The position numbers and the translations under genes are program-made. Positions 4,957 to 6,623 of a stretch of 6,623 bases of DNA are shown piece by piece; position 1 is the stretch's first letter; each line of letters starts with the position of its first letter. The DNA comes from CAZHBA01 sp964530225. Lineage in GTDB: Bacteria > Pseudomonadota > Alphaproteobacteria > UBA6615. A model generated the notes under the pieces. The model was given only the letters and a program-made list of their open reading frames with translations, was not told where the DNA came from and made no database searches. The DNA lies in assembly GCA_964530225.1 (NCBI GenBank), contig CAZHBA010000029.1:1-6623 (forward strand), read 5' to 3'.

Positions 4957-6321
4957 ATGGCCCGTACGCTTATCAAAGGCGGCTGGGTGCTGCCGATGGA
5001 CGACGCCATCGGCGACTTGCACGGCGGCGACGTTTTGATCGACGGCGACGCGATTGTCGAGATCGGACGCGGCATCGCGGCCGGCGACGCTGCGGTGATC
5101 GATGCCGCCAACATGATCGTTAGCCCCGGCATGATTAACATGCACATGCATACCTGGCAGACCGGGCTGCGCGGTGTTATCGCCGACTGGACCATGCTCG
5201 AATACGGCCAGCGCATGCACGCTATCGCGGTGCCTTATTTTACGCCTGATGATGTCTACCTGGCTAATCTGGCCGGTGCGTTTGAGCAAATCCATGCCGG
5301 CACGACGACGCTGTTCGACTGGCACCATTGCAACGCCACGGTCGACCATACCGACGCTGCGATCGATGCTCTCGAAGAAAGCGGAATCCGTGCCGTTTAC
5401 GGCCACGGCCAAACCAAGACGGCGTCCAAGCCGGGCGAGCCGCCGTTCACCGAAGTGCCCCATTCGCGTGAGCGGGTCGAGCGTCTGCGCAACTGCCGTC
5501 TAGCGTCTGACAGCGGGCTGATTACGCTCGCCATGTGCATACAGGGACCGGGCTTTTCGGTGTGGGAATGCACGGAGCACGATGTGCGACTGGCTAAGGA
5601 TATGGGCCTGCGCTGGAGCTGCCACACCGGCGCGCAGGGTATATCGCTGTGCGCGCCCGACGCCGTGCGCAAGCTCGACGATCTGGACCTGCTTGGGCCC
5701 GAGGCTAATTTCGTTCACGCCAACAACTTTACCGACGACGAACTCAAGCTGATCGTCGATCGCGGCGGTTCGATCACGGTGACACCGGAATGCGAATGCA
5801 ACTTCGGCCATGGCCACCCGGTGACCGGGCGGGTGCTGGCGCAGGGCGGCACGCCAACGTTCGGTGTCGACGTGGTGTCGAATATATCGGGCGATATGTT
5901 TTCGGTTCTACGCTTTGGCTTGCAGTTCGAGCGCGCTATGGTAGCTGAGGCTAATCCCCGGCCGACCAAGACGCTTACGCTGCACAACCGTGATGCCCTG
6001 GAATGGGGCACCATCGGCAATGCCAAAGCGCTGGGCATGGACGATCGGATCGGCTCGCTGACACCGGGTAAGCAGGCCGATATTATTTTGACCCGCACCG
6101 ACGACCTCAACACAGCCCCAGTCCACGACCCGGTGCAGACGCTGGTCTATATGGCGACGCCGTTCAATATCGATACTGTGTTTATTGCAGGTGAAATCAA
6201 GAAGCGGGGTGGTAAGATGGTCTATCCCGAAGCGGCCTTGCGCGAGAAACTATCCCAACTCGAAGCCTCGGGGCGCCGCATCCTCGGCCAGGCTGGCGTG
6301 TCCAAGGCGGCGGCGGGATAG
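4957..6321 (+). CDS. Metal-dependent amidohydrolase (COG0402, deaminase/chlorohydrolase type)
   Basis: A full-length (454-residue) cytoplasmic hydrolase of the amidohydrolase superfamily: a small beta-sandwich made of both termini around a TIM barrel. The metal ligands are all present: His63 and His65 (PGMINMHMHTWQTGLRG), His223 (WSCHTGAQG), His254 (NFVHANNFTDDE) and Asp305 (TFGVDVVSN). The C-terminal IGSLTPGKQADIILT (365-379) is the standard return strand of the family. Relatives hydrolyse C-N or C-Cl bonds in rings such as cytosine, guanine, methylthioadenosine and s-triazines. Two features differ from those: the glutamate three residues after the strand-5 His (HxxE) is Ala226 here, and the loop TPECECNFGHGHP (276-288) replaces the usual SNxxLxSG type loop. 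Both point to a separate subfamily with an unknown substrate. A GGAGGA site (4946-4951) precedes the ATG. It lies between the cupin and an MFS carrier gene. Confidence 0.93.
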   Translation: MARTLIKGGWVLPMDDAIGDLHGGDVLIDGDAIVEIGRGIAAGDAAVIDAANMIVSPGMINMHMHTWQTGLRGVIADWTMLEYGQRMHAIAVPYFTPDDVYLANLAGAFEQIHAGTTTLFDWHHCNATVDHTDAAIDALEESGIRAVYGHGQTKTASKPGEPPFTEVPHSRERVERLRNCRLASDSGLITLAMCIQGPGFSVWECTEHDVRLAKDMGLRWSCHTGAQGISLCAPDAVRKLDDLDLLGPEANFVHANNFTDDELKLIVDRGGSITVTPECECNFGHGHPVTGRVLAQGGTPTFGVDVVSNISGDMFSVLRFGLQFERAMVAEANPRPTKTLTLHNRDALEWGTIGNAKALGMDDRIGSLTPGKQADIILTRTDDLNTAPVHDPVQTLVYMATPFNIDTVFIAGEIKKRGGKMVYPEAALREKLSQLEASGRRILGQAGVSKAAAG

Positions 6322-6353
6322 CCGCGCCGGGACCCCGACCCTTTGTCTGCGCC

Positions 6354-6623
6354 ATGACCCCGAACCGCTGGCTCGTTCTCGCCGCGCTGTTTCTGGCGCG
6401 CAGCACGCTGGGCTACCAGTACCAGTCGGTAGCCTCGGTCTCGCCGCTCTTGGTCGACGATATGGGCATTAATTTCGCCGAGGTTGGCGCACTGATCGGC
6501 TTCTACAGTCTGTTCGGCATCGTTAGCGCGCTGCCGGCTGGGCTGCTCGGCCGCCGCTTCGGCGATATGCGTATCACCTTGCTAGGTGCTACCATGATGG
6601 CGGCGGGCGGGTTTGTCATGGGA
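6354..6623 (+). CDS. MFS transporter, N-terminal part (cut by window end)
   Basis: The 90 codons visible encode the start of a major facilitator carrier in the inner membrane. TM1 is about residues 6-30 (WLVLAALFLARSTLGYQYQSVASV), then a short periplasmic loop (VDDMGI), TM2 about 43-65, motif A GLLGRRFGDMR (63-73) in the cytoplasmic loop, and TM3 from 74 on. The phrase pattern ALPAGLLGRRFGD resembles CynX/NimT-type carriers, which handle small anions or nitroaromatic-type compounds. The start ATG lies 33 nt after the amidohydrolase stop with no clear Shine-Dalgarno sequence, so translation may depend on the upstream gene. It is the likely uptake (or export) partner of the amidohydrolase. The rest, probably about 300 residues, lies beyond the window. 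Confidence 0.88.
   Translation, partial: MTPNRWLVLAALFLARSTLGYQYQSVASVSPLLVDDMGINFAEVGALIGFYSLFGIVSALPAGLLGRRFGDMRITLLGATMMAAGGFVMG

Noticed and set aside
4861..5463. A 200-residue - strand ORF opposite the cupin end and amidohydrolase
   Set aside because: It is antisense to conserved metal-ligand motifs, and its product is low in recognisable structure.

Overview
The window (6,623 bp, moderately GC-rich coding DNA with AT-richer gaps) looks like chromosomal DNA of a proteobacterium, most likely an alphaproteobacterium. The reasons are the styles of the proteins: a diheme cytochrome c with an export signal, a COG0402-type amidohydrolase, YCII proteins, a NimT/CynX-like MFS carrier, and a relic that resembles the first helix of alphaproteobacterial SSF-type hybrid histidine kinases. 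This assignment rests on recognition only. No rRNA, complete tRNA, CRISPR array, transposase or integrase was seen.

Left block (1-1850): a + strand pair encodes a cupin protein (142-672) and an aldo/keto reductase starting at TTG (739-1743). A 24-nt perfect palindrome then sits between the reductase and a convergent - strand gene for a periplasmic diheme cytochrome c (1825-2664). It probably serves as a terminator for both.

Middle block (2665-3550): nearly 900 bp without a convincing full gene. It is not featureless. It holds the -10 element of the cytochrome gene, a possible half tRNA-Ser, a strong + strand intrinsic terminator with no recognisable gene in front of it, and a 29-codon hydrophobic ORF that reads like the clipped start of a sensor kinase. 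It looks like a scar left by rearrangement or gene loss.

Right block (3551-6623): a - strand gene for a protein with two tandem YCII-like domains (3551-4243) is divergent from a + strand cluster. That cluster is a second, different cupin (4402-4926), a metal-dependent amidohydrolase of the cytosine deaminase/chlorohydrolase family (4957-6321), and the start of an MFS transporter cut by the window edge (6354-6623). A carrier, a ring- or amide-hydrolysing enzyme and a cupin in one short-spaced cluster suggest uptake and breakdown of a small organic compound. The cupin, AKR, YCII and cytochrome c genes around it would fit an accessory catabolic neighbourhood, but no substrate can be named. I see no clear evidence of a wholly new system. 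The best leads are the middle scar, the amidohydrolase without the usual HxxE glutamate, and the set of small enzymes grouped together.
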